A stretch of 64,000 bases of DNA. Source: Sedimentitalea nanhaiensis DSM 24252. Lineage in GTDB: Bacteria; Pseudomonadota; Alphaproteobacteria; Rhodobacterales; Rhodobacteraceae. The notes below the pieces were generated by a model, which ran no database searches, was not told the DNA's origin, and saw only the letters and a program-made list of their open reading frames with translations. Positions 39,800 to 49,225 of the stretch are shown here, in pieces. The position numbers and the translations under genes are program-made. The stretch lies in NCBI RefSeq assembly GCF_000473225.1, contig NZ_KI421509.1:2808868-2872867 (forward strand). Direction: 5' to 3'. Positions within the stretch are counted from its first letter, which is position 1. The number at the start of each line of letters is the position of its first letter.

Positions 39800-41164
39800 T
39801 CAGGCTTCGAGCGTCCGCCGCAGCATCTCCACGTCTTCTGCGATCTGCCCGTCGGTCAGTTTCAGTTCCTCGATCCGTTTGACCCCGTGCATCACCGTGG
39901 TGTGGTCGCGTCCGCCAAATCGGCGGCCGATCTCGGGCAGAGACCGGCTGGTCAACTGCTTGGCAAGATACATCGCCACCTGACGCGGGCGTGCGTAAGA
40001 GCGCAACCGCTTGGGTCCGATGATGTCGGACAGCCGGATGTTGTAGTAATCCGATACTTTGCGCTGGATTTCTTCGACGGTGATCTTGCGTTCGCTGGCG
40101 CGCAACACATCGGCCAGACAGTCCTGCGTCAGTTCCATGTCGATTTCGCGCCCGACCAGCGAGGCGAAAGCGAACAGCCGGGTCAGCGCGCCTTCAAGCA
40201 CACGCACGTTGGTCGAGATCCGCTGCGCAAGGAACTCCAGCACGCCATTTGCGATTTCCAGCCCCGGATAGCTGTCGCGATACTGCTGCACCTTGGTTTG
40301 CAGGATGCCCAGCCGCAGTTCGTAGTCGGTTGGATGCAGATCCACCACCAGACCGCATTGCAGGCGCGACTTGACGCGATCCTCGAGATCCTTGATCTCG
40401 CCCGGCGCACGGTCGGCGGAAATGATGATCTGCTTGTTCTGGTCCACCAGCGCGTTGAAGGTGTGAAAGAACTCTTCCTGCGTGCTGTCCTTACCGGCGA
40501 TAAACTGGACGTCATCGACCATCAGCACGTCGACCGAGCGGAACAGTTCCTTGAAATCCATCATCTTGCGTTCGCGCAGGGCCTGGACAAAGCGGTACAT
40601 GAACTGTTCGGCTGACAGATACAGGACGTTCAGTTCCGGTTTGCGGGCGCGCAGATCCCAGGCGATGGCGTGCATCAGATGGGTCTTGCCCAGTCCGACG
40701 CCACCATACAGCACCAGGGGATTAAAGGTGACAGGGCCGCCTTCGCTGACGCGCCGCGCCGCGGCATGGGCGAGTTCGTTCGGCTTGCCGACAACAAACG
40801 AGTCAAAGGTAAAGCGCGCGTCCAGCGGTGCGGCCTGTAACGCATCGTGGCGTGCGGTGGACTCGGCCGCAGGTGTCGGGGTCTCTGGGGCGACAACCCG
40901 TGGAGCGGGGCGTACCGGTACATTGGCAGCGACACGGAAAGCGACCCGCTGCACCTTGGTGCCCGACGTGTTCAGTTCATACAGGATCAGGTCGGCGAAA
41001 TTCTGGCTGACGTAATTGCCCATGAAGTTGGTCGGTACGTTGAAGATGGCCACCCCATCCTGCAGGTGGGCGAACTCCAGCGGTTCGATCCAGGTGGTAT
41101 AGTTGTTCTGCCCCACTGTTTTGAGCAGTCGTTGTCTGAGTTGACCCCATTTTTCTTGTGTCAT
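39800..41164 (-). CDS. dnaA: chromosomal replication initiator DnaA
   Basis: The 454-aa protein has the N-terminal domain I (KWGQLRQRLLKTVGQNNYTTW), an AAA+ core with Walker A GGVGLGKTHL (about 153-162) and VDVLMVDDVQFIAGK, and the C-terminal DNA-binding helix with the DnaA signature GGRDHTTVMHGVKRIEELKL. It opens the origin and starts replication. ATG 41164 is chosen over 41185 by family alignment. Confidence 0.97.
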   Translation of the reverse strand: MTQEKWGQLRQRLLKTVGQNNYTTWIEPLEFAHLQDGVAIFNVPTNFMGNYVSQNFADLILYELNTSGTKVQRVAFRVAANVPVRPAPRVVAPETPTPAAESTARHDALQAAPLDARFTFDSFVVGKPNELAHAAARRVSEGGPVTFNPLVLYGGVGLGKTHLMHAIAWDLRARKPELNVLYLSAEQFMYRFVQALRERKMMDFKELFRSVDVLMVDDVQFIAGKDSTQEEFFHTFNALVDQNKQIIISADRAPGEIKDLEDRVKSRLQCGLVVDLHPTDYELRLGILQTKVQQYRDSYPGLEIANGVLEFLAQRISTNVRVLEGALTRLFAFASLVGREIDMELTQDCLADVLRASERKITVEEIQRKVSDYYNIRLSDIIGPKRLRSYARPRQVAMYLAKQLTSRSLPEIGRRFGGRDHTTVMHGVKRIEELKLTDGQIAEDVEMLRRTLEA

Positions 41165-41688
41165 GCAGCGCCTCACGCATCCCAATTATGGCCTTGTGGC
41201 CTTTCCCCTTGTTTGACCGGAGTTCAATCCGGCAGGATTCACAGCACAGGATATGAGTGCACCAGCCGCATGGCTGGCACCGTCGGCGCCGCAAATCAAT
41301 GGCGCCGCAGTGACGATGAGGCATCGGCTATCCTGCATCCCGACAGGATGTTTAGATCGACACAACTTCGTTACACACTCATGTTATGACAGGGCCGCAA
41401 ACCGGTGAGTAGCCGGTTAGTGCAGCAGGCTGAAGCAGTCGGTTTGGCAGCCGGACCGTTCAACAATCGTCATCGCTCATGAACCCAATGCCCGTAGAGT
41501 CTGAATGATGACTGCCTGTCCCCCCAAGCAAGTGAATCGCTGAGTACAGTGGTAGCAATTTCGGGTGTGAAGCGGCAATGAAACTATGGTGTTGACTCGG
41601 CGATTGGGTGCAAAGAATCTATCCGAGGGCGAAAAGGCCACACTATCTATGCGGTAAATAACGCACCAGATATGCAACTATAGGGAGA
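41165..41688. other. long gene-free region between dnaA and rpsT
   Basis: More than 500 bases without a credible gene. I found no cluster of DnaA boxes (TTATCCACA-like), so it does not look like oriC by eye. It contains a small hairpin (CCAGCC 41262-41267 with GGCTGG 41272-41277) and a short direct repeat of GGCGCCGCA around 41290-41310. It must hold the dnaA and part of the rpsT-adjacent control signals; an unannotated small RNA is possible but not shown. Confidence 0.5.
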
Positions 41689-41691
41689 ATC

Positions 41692-41721
41692 AAAAAGGGC
41701 GCTGCCGGAGCAACGCCTTTT
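41692..41721 (-). terminator. rho-independent terminator of rpsT
   Basis: On the minus strand AAGGCGTTGC pairs with GCAGCGCCCTT around TCCG and runs into TTTTT (41692-41696). It lies about 36 bases after the rpsT stop. Confidence 0.8.
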
Positions 41722-41756
41722 GGTATCATGTCTTTCAACTTGGCCGGTATCGCGAC

Positions 41757-42020
41757 TCAGCCCAGAGATTTGACTCTGGATGTCAGGCGCGACATCTTGC
41801 GCGCTGCGGTGTTCTTGTGGAACACGCCTTTGGTGACGCCACGCATCAATTCGGGCTGCGCTGCACGCAGAGCAGCAGTTGCCACATCCTTGTCTCCCGT
41901 CTCGATTGCTTCTTCGACTTTGCGCAGGTAGGTGCGGATGCGCGACCGGCGGGCTTTGTTAACGGCAAAGCGGCGCTCGTTCTGGCGGGCGCGTTTCTTG
42001 GATTGCGGCGAATTGGCCAT
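41757..42020 (-). CDS. rpsT: 30S ribosomal protein S20
   Basis: The 87-aa basic protein [20 protein letters not shown], with VAKA-type [14 protein letters not shown] and [20 protein letters not shown], is the S20 family throughout. It binds 16S rRNA early in 30S assembly. It stands alone with its own terminator between dnaA and the enoyl-CoA hydratase gene. Confidence 0.97.
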   Translation of the reverse strand: MANSPQSKKRARQNERRFAVNKARRSRIRTYLRKVEEAIETGDKDVATAALRAAQPELMRGVTKGVFHKNTAARKMSRLTSRVKSLG

Positions 42021-42189
42021 GGTATCAACCTTTGTTCGAGTTCAGTTCACTTCTGCAACGCAGCGACAACCCGACCCAAGGAACGATCCATCGGTATGAT
42101 TCTAGCCTGAGCGGGCCGCACGCGCATGTATGACCGCGCCCAATATCCAAGTTTTTTCGGTTTGCCAACCAGAATCGTGATTTCCTGCG

Positions 42190-42966
42190 CTACTTGTCGC
42201 GGAACTGCGCCGTGCGTTTTTCAAGGAACGCCGCCATGCCTTCCTTCTGGTCCTCGGTTGCGAACATCGAATGAAACACCCGGCGTTCGAACAACAGGCC
42301 TTCGGAAAGCGTGGTCTCATAGCTGCGATTGACCGATTCCTTGGCCGCCATCGTCGCCATCATCGACTTTTCCGCGATCTTGGTGGCTGCGCTCATCGCT
42401 TCTTCCATCAGCTTCTTGGCCGGAACCACCCGGCTGACCAGCCCGCTGCGCTCGGCCTCTTCGGCGGTCATGAAGCGGCCGGTCAGGTTCATGTCCATGG
42501 ATTTGGACTTGCCCACGAACCGGGTCAGGCGCTGCGTTCCACCCAGGCCCGCAATCACACCAAGGTTGATTTCCGGCTGGCCGAACTTGGCGGTATCCGC
42601 CGCGATGATGAAATCGCAAGCCATCGCCAGCTCACATCCCCCCCCCAGAGCATAGCCCGCAACGGCGGCGATGATCGGTTTGCGGATCCGCACGATCCGG
42701 TTACTGACATCGGCAAACAGGTTGATGGTGAACACGTCGCCGAAACTCATCTCGGACATTTCCTTGATGTCCGCACCGGCGGCAAAGGCCTTGTCCGAGC
42801 CGGTGATGACAATGCAGCGTGCCTTGTCATTTGCGTCTGCCTCTTCCAGGGCCTGACACAACTCGCTGAGAAGCTGGGTGTTCAGGGCGTTCAGGGCATC
42901 GGGGCGGTTCAGTTTGATCAGGGCAACGTGGTCATCGACTTCGACGTTGATCGTCTCAAAGGCCAT
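42190..42966 (-). CDS. enoyl-CoA hydratase (crotonase family)
   Basis: The 258-aa protein has the oxyanion-hole segment [15 protein letters not shown] (about 56-70) and [25 protein letters not shown] (about 108-132) with both catalytic glutamates (ELAM and QPEINLG). It hydrates trans-2-enoyl-CoA in fatty-acid or related beta-oxidation. It ends with the typical [17 protein letters not shown]. Confidence 0.93.
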   Translation of the reverse strand: MAFETINVEVDDHVALIKLNRPDALNALNTQLLSELCQALEEADANDKARCIVITGSDKAFAAGADIKEMSEMSFGDVFTINLFADVSNRIVRIRKPIIAAVAGYALGGGCELAMACDFIIAADTAKFGQPEINLGVIAGLGGTQRLTRFVGKSKSMDMNLTGRFMTAEEAERSGLVSRVVPAKKLMEEAMSAATKIAEKSMMATMAAKESVNRSYETTLSEGLLFERRVFHSMFATEDQKEGMAAFLEKRTAQFRDK

Positions 42967-43030
42967 GGAATATGCTTTCGTTTGTTCCGTTCAGGGCCGA
43001 CTCCTTAACACGCGACGACAACGGATCAAG

Positions 43031-43882
43031 TTATCTTTGGCATTGCGCACAGTAGAAGGAGGAGCGCCCGGATTGAGCGATTCGTTGAATCAGCCCTTCG
43101 CATTCGGGTGTTTTACATGGGTGGCCCTCGCGTCCGTAGACATCAAAGGAATGCTGAAAATATCCAAGTTCGCCATCGGCTTGGCGGAAATCGCGCAGCG
43201 AAGAGCCCCCTGCCGCAATGGCATCCTGCAACACCTGCCGAATGATCGGCACCAGGGCCGCAATCCGCTTGGACGCTATGCGTCCTGCCAGCCGACGTGG
43301 CGACATCCGGCCACGATAAAGCGCCTCGCAGACATAGATATTGCCCAGCCCGGCAACAATCTTCTGATCCAGCAAGGCTGATTTGACCGGCATGCGCCGC
43401 CCCCGGAAGGCATCGATCAGATGCTGTTCGTGAAAATCGTTACCCAGCGGCTCGGGCCCCAGCCCGGCCAACAGCTTGTGCCGATCCGCAGTGGCCGTCT
43501 GCAACAGATCCATCGCCCCAAAGCGCCGCGGATCGTTAAAAGTGACGCGCGCGCCGTTGTCCATGTGCAACACCACGTGGTCGTGTTTCTGTGCGACTGG
43601 GTGGTCATGCGCGAACCGACCCAGCGGGTCGCCCGACACCATCATTCGCCCGGACATGCCCAGATGCACCAACAGGGTTTCCGCGCTCTCCAGATCCATC
43701 AGGATGTATTTCGACCGCCGCCGCAGCCGCAAGACGCGCTGTCCATGCAGGCGATCCGCCATGTCGGGCGGAAACGGCCAGCGCAGATCGGGTCGGTTGA
43801 CGTCGGCCCGGTCTATCCGCTGGCCTTCCATCACCGGCGCCAACCCGCGGCGCACGGTCTCTACCTCCGGTAATTCCGGCAT
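43031..43882 (-). CDS. mutM: formamidopyrimidine-DNA glycosylase
   Basis: The 283-aa repair enzyme removes 8-oxoguanine. It starts [14 protein letters not shown] with the catalytic proline after Met, contains [23 protein letters not shown] (about 158-180) and ends in the zinc finger with CKTPECEG and FYCAQCQ. The start at 43882 is fixed by the required N-terminal proline; the frame open to 44008 overlaps ubiE. It is divergent from ubiE. Confidence 0.97.
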   Translation of the reverse strand: MPELPEVETVRRGLAPVMEGQRIDRADVNRPDLRWPFPPDMADRLHGQRVLRLRRRSKYILMDLESAETLLVHLGMSGRMMVSGDPLGRFAHDHPVAQKHDHVVLHMDNGARVTFNDPRRFGAMDLLQTATADRHKLLAGLGPEPLGNDFHEQHLIDAFRGRRMPVKSALLDQKIVAGLGNIYVCEALYRGRMSPRRLAGRIASKRIAALVPIIRQVLQDAIAAGGSSLRDFRQADGELGYFQHSFDVYGREGHPCKTPECEGLIQRIAQSGRSSFYCAQCQR

Positions 43883-43968
43883 TTCGCTCTCTCTGGTCCA
43901 AGGGGCCGCATTGTGCCTGCCCCACAGCACCCTATAACAGGGGCGAAATTGCGAGGCGGCAAGAGCCA

Positions 43969-44721
43969 ATGGTACAGAGCGACGACAAAACCACCCATTT
44001 CGGGTCACAGACCATTCCCGAGAGCGAAAAGGCCGGGCGGGTACAGGGCGTATTCAATTCGGTCGCGTCCAGATATGACGTGATGAACGACGTGATGAGC
44101 ATGGGCATCCATCGTGTCTGGAAGGACGCGATGATGGACTGGCTGGCTCCGCGCCCCGGTCAGCGGTTGCTGGACGTGGCTGGCGGTACCGGCGATATCT
44201 CTTTCCGGTTTCTCAAACGCGCGGGGTGGGGACATGCCACGGTGCTGGACCTGACCGAACCGATGCTGATCGAGGGGCGCAAACGTGCCGAGGCCGAAAA
44301 GATGGCCGACAGTCTGGACTGGATTGTCGGGGATGCCATGGCGCTGCCCTTTGCCGACAACACATTCGATGTCTACACGATTTCCTTTGGTATCCGGAAT
44401 GTCACCCGCCCGCAGCAGGCCCTGAACGAGGCGTTTCGTGTGCTGCGCCCCGGCGGTCGCCTGATGGTGCTGGAATTCAGCCAGCTGCCAAACGACGGGC
44501 TGCAGAAGCTTTACGATCTCTACAGTTTCAATGTCATTCCACGCATGGGCCAGCTGATTGCCGGGGATCGGGACAGCTATCAATATCTGGTCGAATCGAT
44601 CCGCAATTTCCCGGACCAAGAGACGTTTCTGGGCATGGTCCGCCGCGCCGGGTTCGAACAGACCAGGTATCGAAATCTCAGCATGGGAATCGCGGCGCTG
44701 CATTCCGGCTGGAAACTCTGA
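43969..44721 (+). CDS. ubiE: ubiquinone/menaquinone C-methyltransferase UbiE
   Basis: The 250-aa SAM-dependent methyltransferase has [19 protein letters not shown] (about 30-48), the SAM motif [15 protein letters not shown] (about 67-81), and the UbiE signature [19 protein letters not shown]. It methylates the benzoquinone ring in ubiquinone synthesis. One base separates it from ubiB, which supplies another step of the same pathway. Confidence 0.96.
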   Translation: MVQSDDKTTHFGSQTIPESEKAGRVQGVFNSVASRYDVMNDVMSMGIHRVWKDAMMDWLAPRPGQRLLDVAGGTGDISFRFLKRAGWGHATVLDLTEPMLIEGRKRAEAEKMADSLDWIVGDAMALPFADNTFDVYTISFGIRNVTRPQQALNEAFRVLRPGGRLMVLEFSQLPNDGLQKLYDLYSFNVIPRMGQLIAGDRDSYQYLVESIRNFPDQETFLGMVRRAGFEQTRYRNLSMGIAALHSGWKL

Positions 44722-44722
44722 C

Positions 44723-46255
44723 ATGCGCGGTCCGCACAATATCATCCGCCTGATCCGCACCGGCGCCACGTTGGAACGGACCGGTGCCATGAACGTGGTG
44801 CTGGACGCGTTCGAGGCCCCCGCGCTGCTGCGCTTTGTCGCCCATGCCTTGGGCAAACCGTTCCAGTGGCTGGGTTACAAGGGCGACCCCGCCATGCCAC
44901 CGGCCACGCGGGCGCTGACCGCGCTGGGACCGGCCTATATCAAGTTCGGTCAGGTGCTCTCGACCCGCCCGGATGTGGTCGGTGATGATCTGGCGCAACA
45001 GCTGCGCGTCTTGCAGGATAAGTTGCCGCCGTTTTCCATTGAACAGGCCAAGGCCGAGGTGGCGCGCGAACTGGGCCGCCCCGTGGTCGAGATGTTTTCG
45101 GAATTCGACGACTCCATCGCTGCCGCCTCGATTGCTCAGGTGCACCGCGCGCGCCTGGCGGAAACCGGGCAACTGGTGGCGGTCAAGGTTCTGCGCCCGG
45201 GCATCGAACGGGCCTTTCGCAAGGATGTCGACGCCTTCTATTTCGCGGCGCGCATCGTCGATCTGTTTGCTCCGGGGGCACGCCGGCTGCGTCCGATGGA
45301 GGTGATCGAACATTTCGATGGCGTGGTGCGCGGCGAACTGGACTTGCGGCTGGAAAGCTCGGCGGCATCGGAATTCGCCGCCAATACCAAGGACGATGAA
45401 GGGTTTCAGCTGCCGCCGATCATCTGGAACCTGTCGGCACGCCGGGTGATGACGCTGGGCTGGGCGGATGGGGCAAACCTTGGCGACAACGCGGCGCTGG
45501 ATGCCGCTGGGCACGATCGCCGCGCCCTCGCCGAGCGCGTGTTGAAGCTGTTTCTGTTGCATGCCCTGCGCGACGGGTATTTTCACGCCGACATGCATCA
45601 GGGCAACCTCAAGGTTGCCGCAAATGGCGATATCATTGCCTATGACTTTGGCATCATGGGCCATATCGATGAATACACCCGCCGGGTCTATGCCGAGATC
45701 CTGTTCGGCTTTATCCGGCGCGACTACAGACGTGTGGCAGAGGTGCACTTCGAAGCGGGCTATGTGCCCGCCGACAAGGATGTAGACGAATTCGCCCGTG
45801 CTCTGCGGGCCGTGGGCGAACCGATTTTCGGCATGGATGCCACCCAAATCTCGATGGGACGGCTGCTGAGCTACCTGTTCGAAGTCACCGAGCGTTTTGG
45901 CATGGAAACCCGCACCGAACTGATCCTGCTGCAGCGCACCATGGTTGTGGTCGAAGGTGTGGCAAGGTCCCTGAATCCGCATACCAACATCTGGGAGGTC
46001 GCGCGCCCGGTGGTCGAGGATTATATCAAACAGTCCATTGGCCCGCGTGCGGTCATCGGCGATCTGACCAAGACCGCGCGCGTTCTCGCCCGGTTCGGGC
46101 CACGCCTTCCCGGCCTGGTCGAGGCCGCTCTGGTTCGACAGGCCTCGGAACCCGAACGGCCGCGTCGATCGTCGTGGGCGACCCTGATTGCCACGGGCGC
46201 TGGGGGTATCGCAATTGGGGCCGGGTTGATGTTGATGATCGACGCGCTCACCTGA
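44723..46255 (+). CDS. ubiB: UbiB, ABC1-type kinase-like protein for ubiquinone biosynthesis
   Basis: The 510-aa protein shows the UbiB pattern: LGPAYIKFGQVLSTRPD (KxGQ motif, about 72-88), AAASIAQVHRARL (about 134), and the kinase-like HADMHQGNLKV and YDFGIMGHI (about 290-315). Two hydrophobic segments at the C-terminus (WATLIATGAGGIAIGAGLML) anchor it to the inner membrane. Start ATG 44723 follows the ubiE stop; a longer frame lies inside ubiE. Confidence 0.94.
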   Translation: MRGPHNIIRLIRTGATLERTGAMNVVLDAFEAPALLRFVAHALGKPFQWLGYKGDPAMPPATRALTALGPAYIKFGQVLSTRPDVVGDDLAQQLRVLQDKLPPFSIEQAKAEVARELGRPVVEMFSEFDDSIAAASIAQVHRARLAETGQLVAVKVLRPGIERAFRKDVDAFYFAARIVDLFAPGARRLRPMEVIEHFDGVVRGELDLRLESSAASEFAANTKDDEGFQLPPIIWNLSARRVMTLGWADGANLGDNAALDAAGHDRRALAERVLKLFLLHALRDGYFHADMHQGNLKVAANGDIIAYDFGIMGHIDEYTRRVYAEILFGFIRRDYRRVAEVHFEAGYVPADKDVDEFARALRAVGEPIFGMDATQISMGRLLSYLFEVTERFGMETRTELILLQRTMVVVEGVARSLNPHTNIWEVARPVVEDYIKQSIGPRAVIGDLTKTARVLARFGPRLPGLVEAALVRQASEPERPRRSSWATLIATGAGGIAIGAGLMLMIDALT

Positions 46256-46358
46256 AATTTACCGGGCCTTCCTCACGCTAAAGATATCTACCGTGTGCCC
46301 AAGAACCAACGGCGCGAGCTTCAGGTTGATAATCTTCTCGTGAATGCCTGTCATTGAT

Positions 46359-46460
46359 CGACACGCCTTGCTTGCGCTCCATGGGAGCCGAGATTTCAGA
46401 TCAAGCTTTGTATTTTGATCATAAATTTTCGGACAGTTTTCAGCTTTGCGAGGCGTGTCG
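46359..46460. repeat. inverted repeat pair enclosing about 100 bases
   Basis: CGACACGCCTTGC near 46359-46371 and GCGAGGCGTGTCG at 46448-46460 match as inverted repeats with one mismatch. The enclosed stretch is AT-richer than its surroundings and has no gene. The layout fits a miniature inverted-repeat element or island-edge scar. Confidence 0.4.
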
Positions 46461-46469
46461 TATTTAAGT

Positions 46470-47090
46470 TTAGTACAGTTTTTTATTCTTTAAGGCATTG
46501 TCGTAGCTAGCAACGATTTTCTCCGCTCGCATTGCCGTTTCCGAAGAGCTAAATCCCGGTTGAAAAACTGCCGAGCCGATACCGAAGCCCGTTACACCAG
46601 CGTTGAGCCAAGCTTGGAAATTCTCTGGTCCTACTCCTCCGACGGCATAGGTTTTCACATTGGTTGGCAAAACAGCGGATAGCGCTTTCAGGCCGTCGAT
46701 ACCTATGAGCGAGGATGGGAAAAGCTTCAGGGCATCCGAACCATGCCGCAGCGCACGAAAGCATTCTGTCGGAGTCAACGCCCCGGGGTAGGACAAGAGC
46801 CCGGCTTTTTTTGTTGCTTCGATGACATCAGGCACCACGTCTGGGGAGACGATCAATTTGCCCCCGGCATCCGCCACGCGATGCACATCGTCAACTGACA
46901 GCACGGTACCTGCGCCGATGCGGGCAACACTGCCAAAGCTTTGTGCCAGTCGTTTGATGCTTTCAATGGGGGATGGCGAGTTAAGTGGAACTTCGATGAT
47001 CGTTATGCCGCTACGGATCAGAACCTCACCGATGGCCTCGACTTCCGTTGTGCGGACGCCACGGAGTATAGCGACGATTTCTCTATGCAT
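46470..47090 (-). CDS. dgoA: 2-dehydro-3-deoxy-6-phosphogalactonate aldolase
   Basis: The 206-aa class I aldolase of the KDPG/KDPGal family has IVAILRGVRTTEVEAIGEVL, PLNSPSPIESIKRL typical of the galactonate branch, GAGTVLSVDDV, and the Schiff-base lysine in SDALKLFPSSLIG (about 127). It splits KDPGal into pyruvate and glyceraldehyde 3-phosphate. It overlaps the end of dgoK by eight bases. The third-position GC is lower than in the neighbouring ubi genes. Confidence 0.9.
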   Translation of the reverse strand: MHREIVAILRGVRTTEVEAIGEVLIRSGITIIEVPLNSPSPIESIKRLAQSFGSVARIGAGTVLSVDDVHRVADAGGKLIVSPDVVPDVIEATKKAGLLSYPGALTPTECFRALRHGSDALKLFPSSLIGIDGLKALSAVLPTNVKTYAVGGVGPENFQAWLNAGVTGFGIGSAVFQPGFSSSETAMRAEKIVASYDNALKNKKLY

Positions 47091-47985
47091 TGGACCGTTC
47101 TCTTTGCAGTTTATGGGCCGCGTGCAGGCCCCTCAGTGTAATATCGGTACCTTCCATCACGCAGCTGTCGGCGCCCAAGAGGGTTAAAGCTTGCTGATAG
47201 AGATTGCAGAGAAAGGTATCGCCGATCAGCACAATCGGGTTCTCTTGCCAGTATGCCCCGACCGCCATCAACTCTTAGCCAATGAGCAACCCAGACAATG
47301 TAGCGCGTGCTTCAGCGCTGGTCTGGTCAGCAATCAACATATTTGCTCGAATCGAGAAGAATCTGCGGGAGACGCTAGCAGGGTCTTCTGCAGCTGTTTT
47401 GACGGCCTCGTCGAACGATGGGGTACTCCAGCCATCCAGAATCATTGAGTGAGAAAGAACGGATCGCTCTGAGAACATGGCAAACTGTTCCCCGGTCATG
47501 CAGGTCTCAAAGTCTTGGATAGTCGCATCCGATACATGAACCCATTTCGTGTGCGTCCCTGGAAGACAAACGGTGCCTTCAAACTCGGGTTGTTGGCACA
47601 GAAACCCTGCAATCTGGGTTTCCTCGCCGCGCATCACGTTGGCTGGCGATCGTTGTTTGACCCCCGGCAGGATTCGAACATCCCGCAGCGAACCGCGCAC
47701 CTTGACGGCCCCATTCCCCAATTCGTCCAATTGTGTTGGCACAGACAGATATGGTGCTTCGCACCAACCTTGTGCAGCACCCGCCATACCACAGATGACA
47801 GCAGGAACATCTGGGCCAATTCGTAGTTTGGTTAGAGTTTCTTCGAGGACGTTGGCAAAATCGCTTCTCTTCAAGCGCGACATGCCGAAGGGGGCATCGG
47901 CTGAAGCGAGGACCTCACCACGCGCGCCCACTACCCACAGTCGAAAACTGCTAGTACCCCAATCGACAGCGATGAATGATGGCAC
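47083..47985 (-). pseudogene. dgoK: 2-dehydro-3-deoxygalactonokinase with an in-frame stop
   Basis: The N-terminal part FIAVDWGTSSFRLWVVGARG, ICGMAGAAQGWCEAPYL and GTHTKWVHVSDATI is a DgoK kinase (ASKHA fold), which phosphorylates KDGal at C6. At 47275-47277 a TAA follows ATLSGLLIG. The same frame then continues without shift through ELMAVGAYWQENPIVLIGD, which is the expected C-terminal part (family: LIGxEL), for about 63 more residues. So a single nonsense codon removes the last fifth. It is either a young pseudogene, a sequencing error or a read-through stop. Confidence 0.8.
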
Positions 47986-47994
47986 AAGTATAAA

Positions 47995-48780
47995 TCAACC
48001 CTCGACTTGTGACGGTTGAGCTGCACGGTAATCCGTCAGAATTTCAACAAGTTTTGGAACAACGATTTCTGAAATTTTCTGGCCCTTTTCGGGGGACGCG
48101 AACGAAGGGTCGCCGACCACACCAGAGCCACCGGAGATCGATTTCATTGACCGATAGAGACTTACCGAGGGTCCGCGCAATAGGTCTCCATCCGCCCACG
48201 GCCTAAGGCTCGCGTAAGCTTTCGATCCGATCTCGGCCTGTCTTACGCTGCTAATGTCGATGTGCTGCATCAGGGAGGTTTCGAATTCGCAGGCGTGGCC
48301 GACCCCTTGTGGGCCGGAGTCGTTTATTTTCGTCAATTCTGTCGAGGCAACATCCCACCAGCTTGCTATGCCCAGCAAGCCACCCGCGGCTTCAAAGGTG
48401 GGACCAAGGGACTCAATGACAACACGCCCGATGGCCTGGTTGCCCCCATGACTGTTGAGAATGAAAACGTTCCTGAAACCGTGCGCTAAGACGGAATTCA
48501 GGATATCCGTGAGGTATGCAAGAAGCGTGGTATGCGACACCGACAATGTACCCGAAAAATTCATGTGGTGTTTTGAACAGCAGACTTTGATCTGCGGCAG
48601 CACCAGAACGTTTTCACGCAGTGCCAATTCGATTTGCTCGCAGAAATGGCTTCCGATGCGGCAATCCACATCCAGGGGCAAGTGCGGGCCATGCTGCTCA
48701 ATGGCCGCGATATTGACGACGACCGGCGTGGCGCGATCGATACTTGCGAAATCAGTATGGACCAGTTGTTCCCAGATCAT
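47995..48780 (-). CDS. creatininase-family amidohydrolase-like protein
   Basis: The 261-aa protein starts MIWEQLVHTDFASIDRATPV and has the metal-site segments NIAAIEQHGPHLPLDVDCRI (Glu and His-Gly-Pro-His, Asp) and FILNSHGGNQAIGR. Creatininase-fold enzymes open cyclic amides or act on formamides. Start 48780 overlaps the ridA stop (ATGA). In this operon it may open a lactam or lactone derived from the imported compound; the substrate is not known. Confidence 0.85.
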   Translation of the reverse strand: MIWEQLVHTDFASIDRATPVVVNIAAIEQHGPHLPLDVDCRIGSHFCEQIELALRENVLVLPQIKVCCSKHHMNFSGTLSVSHTTLLAYLTDILNSVLAHGFRNVFILNSHGGNQAIGRVVIESLGPTFEAAGGLLGIASWWDVASTELTKINDSGPQGVGHACEFETSLMQHIDISSVRQAEIGSKAYASLRPWADGDLLRGPSVSLYRSMKSISGGSGVVGDPSFASPEKGQKISEIVVPKLVEILTDYRAAQPSQVEG

Positions 48781-49172
48781 GGTTTGGCGGCCCACATATC
48801 CACTTCGACAAGGAAGTTGTGCAAGAGTCCCGCCTGTACAGCCGTGCGTACAGGTAGCGGTTTGGGCATGAAACCTAAGTAGATGCGATTGAATTCGGGC
48901 CAATTGGCAAGATCGGTCAAATACACGTTTACCTTAAAAACATCGTTGAAATCGCAACCTGCGTTCTTCAGTTGCACAAGACAGGATTCGAGCGTGGCCT
49001 TGGTCTGAATGGCCATGTCAGCCTCATAGAGCGAGCCGTCTTCCTTGATTGGGGCCTGTCCGGAGATGATGACGAAAGAACCGGCCTTTACTTCCAGAAC
49101 AGGAGAGTAGGGACCCGCCGTGAGGTGTTGCGTTGCAGGCGGTACGATTTTTGTTGGGTGGGGGTGTGTCAA
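48777..49172 (-). CDS. RidA-family protein
   Basis: The 131-aa protein shows the RidA/YjgF fold: AGPYSPVLEVKAGSFVIISG, CLVQLKNAGCDFNDVFKVNVYL and PVRTAVQAGLL with the conserved arginine (about 108). Such proteins hydrolyse reactive enamines/imines. Its presence suggests an amino or imino intermediate in the pathway. It follows a strong terminator after dctP and so may be expressed at a lower level or from its own promoter. Confidence 0.9.
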   Translation of the reverse strand: MTHPHPTKIVPPATQHLTAGPYSPVLEVKAGSFVIISGQAPIKEDGSLYEADMAIQTKATLESCLVQLKNAGCDFNDVFKVNVYLTDLANWPEFNRIYLGFMPKPLPVRTAVQAGLLHNFLVEVDMWAAKP

Positions 49173-49186
49173 AGTGAATTCTCTCC

Positions 49187-49219
49187 AAAAAAGCGCGGCC
49201 CACAGCTTGCAGGCCGCGC
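49187..49219 (-). terminator. intrinsic terminator between dctP and ridA
   Basis: GCGCGGCC (49193-49200) pairs with GGCCGCGC (49212-49219), and on the minus strand the stem is followed by six T (49187-49192). It directly follows the dctP stop, so it splits the island's transcript into two parts or gives high binding-protein and lower enzyme expression. Confidence 0.88.
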
Positions 49220-49225
49220 AGACGA

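Noticed and set aside
41165-41756. Chromosomal origin next to dnaA
   Set aside because: No cluster of DnaA boxes or AT-rich unwinding element was visible; in related alphaproteobacteria the origin is often placed elsewhere, near hemE-type loci.
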